A stretch of 64,000 bases of DNA from Delphinapterus leucas (taxonomy: Eukaryota > Chordata > Mammalia > Artiodactyla > Monodontidae), in the NCBI RefSeq assembly GCF_002288925.2, contig NW_022098062.1, positions 9,160,605 through 9,224,604 of the forward strand, in the 5' to 3' direction. The position numbers were made by a program, and so were the translations under genes. The notes beneath the pieces were generated by a model that had not been told where the DNA came from, searched no databases, and was given only the letters and a program-made list of their open reading frames with translations. Each line of letters starts with the position of its first letter. Within the stretch, counting starts at the first letter, position 1. Of this stretch, positions 55,628 to 64,000 are shown in pieces.

Positions 55628-55943
55628 AGAATGGACTTGAGGACATGGGGAGGGGGAAGGGTAAGCTGGGACGAAGTAAGAGAGTGGCATGGACATATAT
55701 ACACTACCAAACGTAAAATAGATAGCTAGTGGGAAGCAGCCGCATAGCACAGGGAGATCAGCTCTGTGCTTTTGCTTTGTGACCACCTAGAGGGGTGGGA
55801 TAGGGAGGGTGGGAGGGAGACGCAAGAGGGAGGAGATATGGGGATATAGGTATATGTATAGCTGACTCACTTTGTTATACAGCAGAGACTAACACACCAC
55901 TGTAAGGCAATTATACTCCAATAAATGTTTTTAAAAAAAGAAA
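55265..55943 (+). mobile_element. Young L1, 5'-truncated (ORF2 end plus 3' UTR)
   Basis: Starts in ORF2 ('acaatcccactacggggcat'), ends 'aattatactccaataaatg' plus A-rich tail. TSD ATTGGCTGGAGCC at 55,252-55,264 and 55,944-55,956. About 680 bp; the same L1 lineage as the minus-strand copy at 17.56 kb. Confidence 0.95.
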
Positions 55944-56309
55944 ATTGGCTGGAGCCGGCCTGGGGAAGGCCTTGAACGCCGGCATTTCACTCCTCAGCTC
56001 AGCCTCTGGGCAACCTCGGAAGGACGTACACCGCTCACTCTCAGAGCAGAGCTACCAGGAGGAGAAGGGTGGTCCTCGCCGGTGTCCGGCCCCATGCCGG
56101 CGAGCCCCGCAGCGCCCGAGCAGAAACTCCACCGGCAAGCACCCCGCTTCACAGCACAGCCTCGGGGTGGGCAGGGGTGGCGCGTTACGTTAGAGCTAGC
56201 GACTTGCTACCGGGGAAGCGGCGCTAAAACCCAGGGACCCGGTGGGTGCAGCGGGTCCGGGGAGCGGCGGGGGCGGGAGCCGAACCAGCCCGTAAAGGGA
56301 ACTTGGCAC

Positions 56310-56560
56310 AATCGGCGCATCAAAGCGGTGCAGCTGCGGCTCGCTGAGCCCGCGCATCTTTCTTCTCTCCGCTCTCTTCTCCCCGATTAATCAGCGGCTA
56401 CAGCGCGGCGCTTTGATCCCCGAAATCAAACCCTCCGTCTGATGGGTGACTTGATGTTATGCTAATCCGAGCTGATTGAGCTGAGATAATTACACTTCAT
56501 CCAGGTTTCCTGGGAGTTCCGAATAAATATTGATGCACATCTGTCCCCGGCTCAGGTGTA
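56310..56560. promoter_or_regulatory. Candidate conserved core with TCF/LEF-like and homeodomain-like sites
   Basis: Inside the CpG island the composition drops to AT-rich. TCF/LEF-like cores: ATCAAAG 56,319-56,325, CTTTGAT 56,411-56,417, ATCAAAC 56,425-56,431. Homeodomain-like cores: palindrome GATTAATC 56,385-56,392, TAATCC 56,463-56,468, TAATTA 56,488-56,493; also 'ataaatattgatgc'. Two of the TCF-like sites are convergent within 21 bp. This is motif reading, not proof of binding. Confidence 0.45.
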
Positions 56561-56749
56561 GCGGGGAGCTTTGCGATGGCAACAGTTTCGGCCGGCCCGG
56601 GAGCGCGCGCACTGCCGCCAGCCGCCCGCCTTCGCCAGCCTCCGCCCGCCTTCGCCGCTGCGCCGGGATGCTGCGAGCCGGGTGGGATTCCCAGAGCCTC
56701 GCTGAGCGGGGCCCGCGAAGCCACCGGGGAGGGGACGAAGACCTGGCGC

Positions 56750-56910
56750 TTTGCGGTTCGGGGGCCTGGTTTGAGTTTCAGCGTCCCCGTATGGGCTGTG
56801 TGGTCTTGGACGTGTCTCTTAACCTCTCTGAGCCCCAGAGCCTACCCATTTCTTTAGATTGCCGCGGAGATTAAATGAGATGCGTGAGAAGGGGCTGACA
56901 TGTGCGGAGT
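56750..56910 (+). repeat. MIR SINE inside the CpG island
   Basis: 'gcctggtttgagtttcagcg', 'gacgtgtctcttaacctctctgagcc' and 'gattaaatgagatgcgtgag' follow sense MIR, with extra CpGs. A second MIR tail-like piece lies at 57,085-57,150 ('gtttgtaaagcacttcgaag'). Confidence 0.75.
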
Positions 56911-57370
56911 CACACTTGGCCTTGCTGCGGAGCCCTCCCTACCGAGAGCCCGGAGGCGCTGGAAGTAGGCACCCCAGCCGGGGTATCCTCCCCGCCAACA
57001 CTCGTGCGCCGGGGCTGCGCGCTCCAGACGGTATAGAAATGAATAATAAAGCAAGCATTTCGGTGGCGCCGCTCCTCCCCGCGGGCTAATTAGATCGTGT
57101 TTGTAAAGCACTTCGAAGACAAAACGCGCCCCAAGTGTTAATTATCGTTAGCCCCGTCCCAACACGCTTCCTGAGCAGCGCGGGAAGCCGGGAGAGGCCC
57201 CTTGCCAGCCTGCGCTGCAGCTGCCGGGCAGGTATAGAGACCCCAAGCGCGGGGACCGCCGCAGGTCCGCTACCCCCCACCCTTCCGAGCTCTAATCCCT
57301 TTCCCAGGCCCTCCGGAGATCCGGACGCAAGAATAAAGACGGGGGGAGGAAAAGGAGCGGGTTAGAAGAC

Positions 57371-57950
57371 ACAACAATCTGCAGATGTGTCCATCCCGCT
57401 CCGGGGAAGAGCTAGGGTGTGTCCAGGAAGGCCTCACTGAGGAAGCGCCCCACATTTTGGAGGTGTAGGAGCTGGCCGAGAGGACGGGGGGGAGTACCTC
57501 CTGGTACTGACCCTGGACGACCTTAACCAACGTGTCTTCCGAAATCTTGCACGATTTGCCCCCAGAACCACGCGCCCCATTGACCAGAGACCCTGTTCTC
57601 CAGTCCCCGCCTCCTGTAAGGCCTGGACCAGCGCTGAAGGACCATGGGGGCACAAACCCCAGCTCAAGCGGGATCTGGGTGTACCAGGCAGTAATCCTAG
57701 CAGAACTTGGCCTTGCACTCAGAGTTAGACTCACTTGGAAGTGGTAAAACCGAGACAATATTATCTAGTCCCTTTTCCCGCCTTTATTGGGATGATGATC
57801 GTAAGACCCAGATCAGTGACGGGTCTCCATACACAGAGCCAGGTGGAAGCAGAGCTGAGCCCCAGTCTCCAGACTTCTCCTCCAGCGTTCTGCAAACTCA
57901 CCTTACTGTTCCCTTGGAACAACCACAGCAATACTTAGAAAAATAATAAT
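57371..57950. other. Unique sequence, no gene seen
   Basis: GC content falls after the island. A 162-codon minus-strand frame (57,270-57,758) lacks recognisable domains. Confidence 0.4.
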
Positions 57951-57954
57951 GAAT

Positions 57955-58115
57955 AGTGTGCAGAGTTCATTACCTTTTACAGAGGGCTGCCATATGCACC
58001 ATCTCAATAGGTCCTAACGAGCCACCGAAGCCCAGAGGTGTTAGGGGATTTGCCCTGGGTCACACCCTGGTTAGTGACAATGCTGGGGCAGGAGCCCTGG
58101 GTGCCATCTACAGAT
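57955..58115 (-). repeat. MIR SINE fragment
   Basis: 'gccatatgcaccatctcaataggtcc', 'ggtgttaggggatttgccctgggtcacac' follow antisense MIR. Confidence 0.7.
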
Positions 58116-58394
58116 CCTGTGCAGTACCTTCCAGCTCACCTTCTTAGAGTGCCTGGAATCGTATTTCTTTAAATGCATGCAATTCTTGCCTATACTGTAG
58201 CTCACGCTGCTTTCCTAAAATTAAGCATTTTTCTGTCAACAAGCATCTTTGCCCAGAGACGTTTCCTATTATCTTCAGAAGCTGGTGGATGCGGCTGAGC
58301 CCCTAGACCTCTTCCTCAGAAGCATGAAAAGACAAGTCTCTTGAACAAGGGGCGTGGGGCAGGGTTGGATGGAGGGTACCCCACCCTCTGAGAA

Positions 58395-58500
58395 AGAAAA
58401 GACTCTAAACTCCTCGGAGCAGGGATTGGACCGCACTATCCCTTTCTTCTCCATCATTCCTAACACGGTGTTTAGGGATGTTGGTTGAATGCCCAGCAGG
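58395..58500 (+). repeat. L2 3' end fragment
   Basis: 'actcctcggagcagggattgg' and 'taacacggtgtttagggatgttggttgaatg' follow the sense L2 terminus. Confidence 0.65.
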
Positions 58501-58599
58501 TGTGAAACTGAGAAGCAAACGGCCTGAGGCCTGGGAGAAGGAAGGAGGGGCAAGGCGACCAAGTTCAGCCCTTTCCGGACACCAGTCATGGCCAGCTTT

Positions 58600-58750
58600 C
58601 ACGTGCATATAGGGAGTCACCTGGGAGCCCCTTAAAGGGCAGATTCCCAGATCCAGCCAGAGATTCCGATGTAGAAGTCTAAGTTAGAGACCCTGGAATT
58701 TTCTTTAAACACTCACTGCACAGCCCCTCCCCTAGGCATTCCTCCAACCC
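58600..58750. mobile_element. hAT MER-type fragment
   Basis: 'gggagtcacctgggagccccttaaagg', 'gcagattcccagatccagcc' and 'gattccgatgtagaag' match the common hAT-derived MER pattern ('aatcacctgggagc', 'cagattcctgg'). Confidence 0.6.
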
Positions 58751-59700
58751 CTCTCTGAGAAGCCCTGCCTACCAGGAGCTGAGCATTGCGCAGACCCCCT
58801 GCGGTCAGCCTGGGGAGTGCAGGGGAAGGGAGAACGCTCATTCAAACAGAAGACAGGTGATGCCCAGGGAAGCAGGGCATTGGGCCTGGTTGTGGGGGGG
58901 TAGGAAAGCTTCGGCCCCCTCTATGGGAGTGGCTTGGGTTTCAGAAACAGCAGTGAAGAGGGGCCAGGGAGAGGTTAGGGACAGCCTGGGGGCAGAGCTA
59001 ATACAGGCTTCCTCTGAGGACTTCTGCAGAGAGGAACAGCATTTAGTCCACTGGACCCTCGAGCCCTGCTACTTGTCACTAGGTCAGGGGGCGAGTAGGT
59101 GGGCTGCTGGTCAAGAGCTTTGGGAGGTAGGACAGGGCTGCCTTATCCATTAGTCACAGGGCACACAGGGCCCACCATACTTTTAGCGGCCAGAGGAAAT
59201 GTTTGAATTTCTTTTAAAATCAGAAGAAAACAAATGAACTTTCAGATAGGATAAAGTGTTTTAACATGTAATATCAATTTTTTCATCTTTATACCAATAC
59301 AGTTGTAAAACAGAATTTTTTATTTTTTTTTATTTTTAATGGAGGAAGGGACCCATGAAAGCAAGAGTGCCAGGGGTCACAGAAGTCAGAATGCAGCCTG
59401 GGCAGGAGGTTGAGGGATATGAGGAGGGAGGAAGGTGAGTGGCCTGGAGCCTAGGATGCTACCCACTGGGAGATACGACTTCTGTGGTAGCCAGAGCCTG
59501 CAGTCGGCCTGGCCCCTCCCTGGCAGCGCCCAGGGCTCTGTGGGAAGAGGCAGCCTCTGAATCTGCCCTAGAGTTACCAAAGTGATTATAATTGACACTG
59601 GGGCAATGCTCCCTAAAGAGACAGAGCCCCACAGCCTGGGCCCTGCCAGGGATTAGCTGGCTGGGCTCAAAATGGGAACAGGGAAGAGGACCCACCTCCT
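58751..59700. other. Unique sequence, no gene seen
   Basis: Includes an AT-rich piece at 59,200-59,340 with a T/A run. No coding signal. Confidence 0.4.
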
Positions 59701-59709
59701 GTGCCTTCG

Positions 59710-59830
59710 GATAGAAATAAATTAACGTAAATGAGATCCAGGTGAGTGCATTTATTTTATAGCTAATATTTGGGCACTTTTTGATCCTGAGCTGGGATCT
59801 TCATTCTCGTCCAGAAGTGACGAGGAAGAG
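59710..59830. promoter_or_regulatory. Candidate conserved non-coding element
   Basis: 'gaaataaattaacgtaaatgag', 'gtgcatttattttatagctaatatttggg' and paired 'tttttgatcctgagctggg' in non-repeat DNA. Inference only. Confidence 0.35.
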
Positions 59831-59969
59831 GAGAAGAAACAAATAGAGAAGGACCACTCTGGCCAAGGGTCCCTCTCCTCCTCTTGACTTACCTCCCCAC
59901 CATCCTAATACCCTGAAAGGTCCCAGACTGTGTGTGGTGAGCAAGCAGCCCTACCTGTAGTCAGAGGCC

Positions 59970-60150
59970 ACATTCCTTAATCCAGAAATTAAAGTGCCCG
60001 GAGAAAACAGGCTAATCAAATTATACATTCCTGAGAACCATTTATAAGCCGGGTACATTCTTTAATCTTAATTAGAAATCTGAGCGGCTCTCACCGTCTC
60101 TGTAATCAACATTGAAACAGCGCTGACCCCCATGGCGCTAACCTTGAGAG
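59970..60150. promoter_or_regulatory. Candidate conserved non-coding element, homeodomain-rich
   Basis: 'ccttaatccagaaattaaag', 'ggctaatcaaattatac', 'tctttaatcttaattagaaatc' and 'gtaatcaacattgaaacagc' crowd TAATC, TAATTA and ATCAA cores into 180 bp of non-repeat DNA, 3 kb from the CpG island. One of the best enhancer candidates. Inference only. Confidence 0.45.
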
Positions 60151-60379
60151 CCCCACACACAGGTAAGTTAGGAGAGCTGGAGGCTGCTCTGCCGCCTCAC
60201 TGGAGAAGGGGTGTTCGTGGGGCTGTGGGCAAGGTTGAATCCCTCAGCTGCCCCTGCAACACCCCAAGTCCTCCCCCCACCAAGGACGCACGTACAGAGT
60301 CTCAGTCCAGTTCACACTCATTCACCTCCACCCTGAACCAGGACCAGGTTTAGGACCTTGAACCTCTCACCTATCAATT

Positions 60380-60591
60380 ATAATACCTTTCTAGCTGGCC
60401 TATTCTCTGTGCTGCAAGCCTACGACCTTTCTACAGAGCACACCTAACCACGGGCTTGCCTTTAAAACTGCTCCAGGTTTCTTGGAGCCTTCAAGACACG
60501 ATGCAACACCCCCTTCTCCCCAGCACAGTGCCTTACTTAGGCTTTGTGGTCTAGCCCCTGCCTACCTCTCTATCCCACTCCCCCATGACAC
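60380..60591 (+). repeat. L2 LINE, left part
   Basis: 'gcctttaaaactgctccagg' and 'tggtctagcccctgcctacctctc' are sense L2 reverse-transcriptase 3' text. It is interrupted by the LTR composite and resumes at 61,806. Confidence 0.75.
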
Positions 60592-61027
60592 TGAAGGGGT
60601 TCAGGGCATGCCACCCCAAAACATGCTACTCTGGCATAAGGATTATTTTGAGCTGAAGGCAATTCTTAAAAAGCAGACACAAGGCGAACTCTCTGGCCTC
60701 CTCTTCTCTACCAGGAAGAACAGGATGATTCTTAATCACTGTAAACTCTAGACTCTTATCAGCCCGGACATGGCACTAGAGGAATCAACATAAAGAATCT
60801 TGCTAAAACAACTTTTATCTTCTTTTAGTTTCCTCCACATGTTTACCTTTCCACGTCTTACCACCTTTAAAGGCCTAAACCCTTGTTTCTTTTCTTATCA
60901 CGTCTCTACAAATTTATTCTTCCTTGTCAGGATGCTATATAAGCCTCAGTTCTGGCCTTTCTCACCTTCTGAGAGGGCCCACGCTCTGTCTGTGGAGTGT
61001 GTTTCTCTCTAAATAAATCCACTTCTT

Positions 61028-61238
61028 TCTTTTTTTTTTTTTTTTTGCGGTACGTGGGTCTCTCACTGCTGTGGCCTCTCCCATTGTAGAGCACAGGCTC
61101 CGGACGCGCAGGCTCAGCGGCCATGGCTCACGGGCCCAGCCGCTCCGTGNNNNNNNNNNNNNNNNNNNNNNNNNNNNNNNNCCCACGTCCCCTGCATCGG
61201 CAGGCGGACTCTCAACCACTGCGCCACCAGGGAAGCCC
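61028..61238 (-). mobile_element. CHR-2-like SINE containing an assembly gap
   Basis: T-run, 'gcggtacgtgggtctctcac', then body, ending 'ccaccagggaagccc'. Perfect 14-bp TSD TAAATCCACTTCTT at 61,014-61,027 and 61,239-61,252. It sits about 10 bp behind the AATAAA of LTR part A. 32 N at 61,150-61,181 fall within it. Confidence 0.95.
61150..61181. other. Assembly gap, 32 N
   Basis: Run of N inside a SINE. Neighbouring SINE copies have about 30-35 bp at this place, so the gap size may be close to real. Frames across it are not reliable. Confidence 0.99.
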
Positions 61239-61332
61239 TAAATCCACTTCTTACCTATCGCTCTCTCACTGAATTCTTTCTGCAATGAGACATCAAGAAC
61301 CTGAGCTTCATTAAGTCCTGAAACCAGATACC

Positions 61333-61628
61333 GAACCCCACCAGGTGGGAGAAGTTAACTGTGTGCTGCTCACAAGCAGGTGGACCCCAGAATGGTTGGA
61401 ACCAGAAGGCTGACGATGCCGACTCCCGCTTACCTCCCCACCAACCAATCAGAAGAATGTCCACCAGCTGATCACACCCTCCTCTTTGAACCATTACTGT
61501 AAAACTCCTCACTACCCCTTCCAGGTTGGGACACAGTTTTGAGGGCGTGAGCCTGCTGTGGCCCCCTTTGCCTCGCAAAGCAATAAAGCTATTCTTTTCT
61601 ACTTCACCCAAAAAAGAAAAAAAAAAAA
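61333..61628 (+). mobile_element. LTR fragment ending in poly(A), retrocopy-like
   Basis: From 'gaaccccaccaggtggg' to 'ttctacttcaccc' it follows the solo LTR at 9.66-11.05 kb (opposite strand). AATAAA at 61,582-61,587 is followed 22 nt later by an A-rich run, 61,610-61,628, where the solo LTR instead continues into U5 ('aagactctgtctccgc'). The break falls where an RNA would be cleaved and polyadenylated, so an L1-made copy of an LTR transcript is likely; recombination is the alternative. Confidence 0.6.
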
Positions 61629-61805
61629 GCCCCAGTTCTGACCACCTCTTTGAGTTACTCACCACTGAGTTCTTCCACATGTCTATGCATGACCTAATAA
61701 ACTCTGTTTTTTTCTCCTTAATCTGTCTTCTGTCAGTCTAATTTTCAGGGCCCCAGGCAATGAACCCAAGATGGGCAGAGGAAAAGAGAGTTTTCTTTCC
61801 CTACA

Positions 61806-61945
61806 GTACTGAACTACTATCATCCCCTGTGTATACCAGGCACGTTCATTTTCTGAGCTTTTGCACATATTGGGCATTTCTCCCAGGATGTTTTCCTCTG
61901 GCTTTAACGACCTAGTCAGCTCCTACTTAGCCTTTAAAACCTTGC
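61806..61945 (+). repeat. L2 LINE, right part
   Basis: 'accaggcacgttcattttctgagcttttgc' and 'tcctacttagcctttaaaacc' continue the sense L2 ('accaggcacgctcctgcctcagggcc') from 60,591. Confidence 0.7.
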
Positions 61946-61949
61946 AAAG

Positions 61950-62635
61950 AAAACATATGTCCACACAAAGGCTGGCACAGGAAGGGTCACAGCGGCGTGA
62001 TTCATAATAGCCCCAAACTGGAAACAATCCCAAATGTCCATCAACCAGACAATGTATAAACAAACTGTGGTATATCCATCCAATGGAATACAACTCAGCA
62101 ATCAGAAGAAACAAACTACTGTCACATGGAACACCAAGAGTGAACGTCAACAATATTATGCTAAGTGAAGGAAGCCAGACACAGAAGACTATGTATTGTA
62201 TGATTCTATTTACCTGAAATTTCCAGAAAAGGCAAACCCACGGAGGCAGAAAGCAGACTGGTTGTTGCCTTGTCCCGAAGGAAGGAGCCGTAATTGACAG
62301 CACACAGGCACGCAGGGCCTCTGGGGCTGGTGGGAGTGTTCTAGAAGGGGCTTGTGGTGAGAGTTGCACAACTGCTCAACCTTCAAAAATCACTGAAATT
62401 CCACACTTACAATGGGTGAGCTTTATGGTGTAAATAAAATTAACAGCAAAGCTATTAGTAAAGCTAATTGATGAATGGATGTAGAGATGAATGGATGAGT
62501 TTGTAATGAAACAAGTATAATACATGGTGAGAGTAGAATCTAGGTGTTGGGTGGAGTGTTCACTGAATCTTCTTTCAGCTTCTCTGTATGCTTAACATTT
62601 TCCATGATACAAAGTTGGGGGAGAGCAGTGCTTGC
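61950..62635 (+). mobile_element. L1M 3' end, two adjoining pieces
   Basis: 61,950-62,460: 'aatgtccatcaaccagac', 'actgtggtatatccatcc', 'ggaatacaactcagcaatc', then 3' UTR text 'ccacacttacaatgggtgagc'. 62,460-62,635 repeats 3'-end-type text ('tctgtatgcttaacattttcc'), so it is a second fragment or a tail duplication. No open frame. Confidence 0.8.
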
Positions 62636-62639
62636 TAAG

Positions 62640-63540
62640 GTCTCACTTTTCTGAAGTGTTTCTCCTTTGTCTCCCTTCGCTCCACACACCCACCCTGGAA
62701 AGGACTCACCACTCACCCTTGTTACTAACCTTGTTTCCCTTGTTCCTCTTCTCTGTCCTTGAGAAGCTGATCTTTGTTCTGCCCAGGGTCACTTGAGGAA
62801 TCCTGTTACTTTTGCAAAGATGAAGTCTGAAGGAGTTCATCGTTTGAAGGATCAGAATATAACAAAACCTGTATTGGGGGGGGTTGTTTTGTTTTAGTGG
62901 TTTAGCAAAATTTGCCTTACCGTTTGATTGCTGGGGCAGACGCTCAATTTATGTAACAAAGCAGTGCCTCTTGGGAGGCAAGAGATAGATGAACTGCCTA
63001 ATGTCTGCTCCCCAAGACTCAGGAATCAGGGAGATCTGTGGCTGGACTAATGGCCTGTAAAATCCAGTCCCCTAAACTAGAATTATCTTAGGATTACCAT
63101 AAGCAGGTGTCCAGGTGAGTAACCTAGGCCCAAGTTAAGGACACAGAAGGGGCTGGGAGAGGGCTGGTTTGGGGAAACCGTGTGGGTGGTGCAAAACTTC
63201 CTCCAGACCCAGAGAGCCTCAGGCAGTTTCTAATTCTGGTATTGATAACAATGGCTGAGCATGTGAGTTTGATCCATGAGTGCTGAAGGTTTGAAGACCA
63301 AGTTGGGGGCCCCACTGCGGTCTGGCAGGGGCCTTAGGATCAAAGGACAAGAGCCTGTGGGCTATGCAATCCTATCTGGACTGAGCGAGTATACCACCAG
63401 GATTACTGGACAATTCAAGGGGTTTGGGGGGGACTTCAAGAGAGAGGTCTCAGACTAACTGCTAATCAGGAAGGTGTACTCTCGGGCAACCAGATCTTAA
63501 AATGTGCCCCAGGTTTATGCAGTGGTTCACACCAGCTGCA
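62640..63540. other. Unique sequence, no gene seen
   Basis: No repeat or coding signal recognised. Confidence 0.4.
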
Positions 63541-63559
63541 ACTGTACAGAACCTATGAC

Positions 63560-63665
63560 TATGTTTCCTCATGTATCTGTCCGACTGGAGAGTAAGGCCT
63601 GTGAAGGCAGGGACTGCATGTCATTTGTCTCTACAGCCTCAACATAGGTCCTGGCACATGTAGGT
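63560..63665 (+). repeat. L2 3' end fragment
   Basis: 'ggcctgtgaaggcagggactgc', 'catttgtctctacagcctc' and 'tcctggcacatgtagg' follow the sense L2 terminus. Confidence 0.75.
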
Positions 63666-63667
63666 GC

Positions 63668-63835
63668 CAGTCTGGAAGCCAGGAGTCCCAATCCATGGGC
63701 CCTGTTCTGATACCTGCACACTGTATGGCAACAAGCAAATCCCTGGAGCCTGGATTTTCTCTGTCCTGTGTCACCCATGCCAAGAAGGGAGTAGGGACAG
63801 CATGCTTGTGAAGGACCTGCAACTTTTGGAAGAGG
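63668..63835 (+). repeat. MIR-type SINE (MIR3-like)
   Basis: 'ctggaagccaggagtcc', 'gcaacaagcaaatccctggagcctgg' and 'ccaagaagggagtaggg' fit sense MIR3. Moderate. Confidence 0.5.
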
Positions 63836-63879
63836 GAGGGAATTGATAATAAAGCAGACTCTATGGCAGAACACCTTAA

Positions 63880-64000
63880 GGCACGGGTCCTCAACCCCCT
63901 GGCCACAGACCGGTACCGATCCTCGGCCTGTTAGGAACAGGGCCGCACAGCAGATGGTGAGCGGCGGGCGAGCAAGCGAAGCTTCATCTGCCTCTCCCCA
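63880..64000 (+). mobile_element. MER1-like hAT-Charlie element, cut by window end
   Basis: 'cgggtcctcaaccccctggcc', 'accggtaccgatcctcggcctgttaggaac' and 'ggtgagcggcgggcgagc' match the MER1 type start. The rest lies beyond the window. Confidence 0.85.

Larger units (their letters stand above)
56060..57370. promoter_or_regulatory. CpG island
   Basis: Very GC-rich with dense CpG: at least 7 CpG in 56,221-56,280 and about 10 in 56,581-56,640, while flanking DNA has few. CpG islands of this length usually mark promoters or polycomb-bound developmental regulatory hubs. No clear first exon: frames such as 56,530-56,874 (+) run into a MIR at 56,750 and show no conserved domain. It could be an unannotated first exon or lncRNA promoter. 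Which strand would be transcribed is unknown. Confidence 0.75.
60592..61805 (+). mobile_element. ERV1-like LTR composite inside an L2
   Basis: Three LTR-like parts in tandem. Part A, 60,592 to about 61,332, has a TATA-like TATATAA at 60,936-60,942 and AATAAA at 61,012-61,017. Part B, about 61,333-61,628, is related to the solo LTR at 9.66-11.05 kb and stops at a poly(A) run. Part C, 61,629-61,805, has its own AATAAA near 61,696 and ends CTACA. A SINE splits part A. No internal ERV genes. L2 text on both sides shows the composite entered an L2; a clear TSD was not found. Confidence 0.7.

Noticed and set aside
6393..61238. tRNA genes at the CHR SINE heads (A/B-box-like words)
   Set aside because: The heads are tRNA-derived SINE promoters; no cloverleaf, and each has SINE body and tail, mostly with a TSD.

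Overview
The window reads as nuclear DNA of a whale or dolphin. The main evidence is 14 copies of CHR-type SINEs (tRNA-Glu derived, starting GGGCTTCCCTGGTGG, with A-rich tails and mostly clear target-site duplications, TSDs). CHR SINEs are known from Cetacea, Hippopotamidae and Ruminantia, and the short form seen here (the CHR-2 type, as I recall the naming) is typical of cetaceans. L1 3' ends of cetartiodactyl type and many old mammalian repeats (MIR, L2, MER5-like, MLT1-like) agree. I find no convincing exon of a host protein-coding gene, no tRNA or rRNA gene and no CRISPR. The open reading frames are short and chance-like, except for decayed L1 ORF1/ORF2 pieces. The window is most likely intergenic, or a long intron.

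Layout. 0-5 kb: a candidate conserved enhancer, then old MIR and L2 repeats, one L2 split by an MLT1-like LTR. 5.2-13 kb: one long decayed L1M on the + strand that took in five later insertions or insertion groups: three separate CHR SINEs, and a solo ERV1-like LTR (TSD TTTA) that itself holds a three-deep nest of CHR SINEs. 13-20 kb: more SINEs, a young minus-strand L1 3' end nested in an older L1 end, and two diverged copies of one composite segment (16.03-16.39 and 19.67-20.23 kb). 20-47 kb: higher GC, almost free of young insertions, rich in MIR and L2, with several candidate conserved non-coding elements and one CHR SINE at 35.3 kb. 47-56 kb: three L1 3' ends, SINEs and hAT DNA-transposon fossils. 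56-57.4 kb: a CpG island with TCF/LEF-like and homeodomain-like motifs, the best candidate for a promoter or regulatory hub. 59.7-60.15 kb: further candidate conserved elements. 60.6-61.8 kb: an ERV LTR composite that splits an L2, carries a SINE with a 32-N assembly gap, and contains an LTR fragment ending in a poly(A) tract just after AATAAA. 62-64 kb: L1M end, L2/MIR, and the start of a MER1-like hAT element cut by the window edge.

No gene set works together here. The biology is a layered record of retroelement insertion beside what looks like regulatory DNA of a developmental locus. I could not place the locus by eye. Repeat family names come from remembered consensus sequences and were not checked by a search; conserved-element calls are inferences from sequence texture only.
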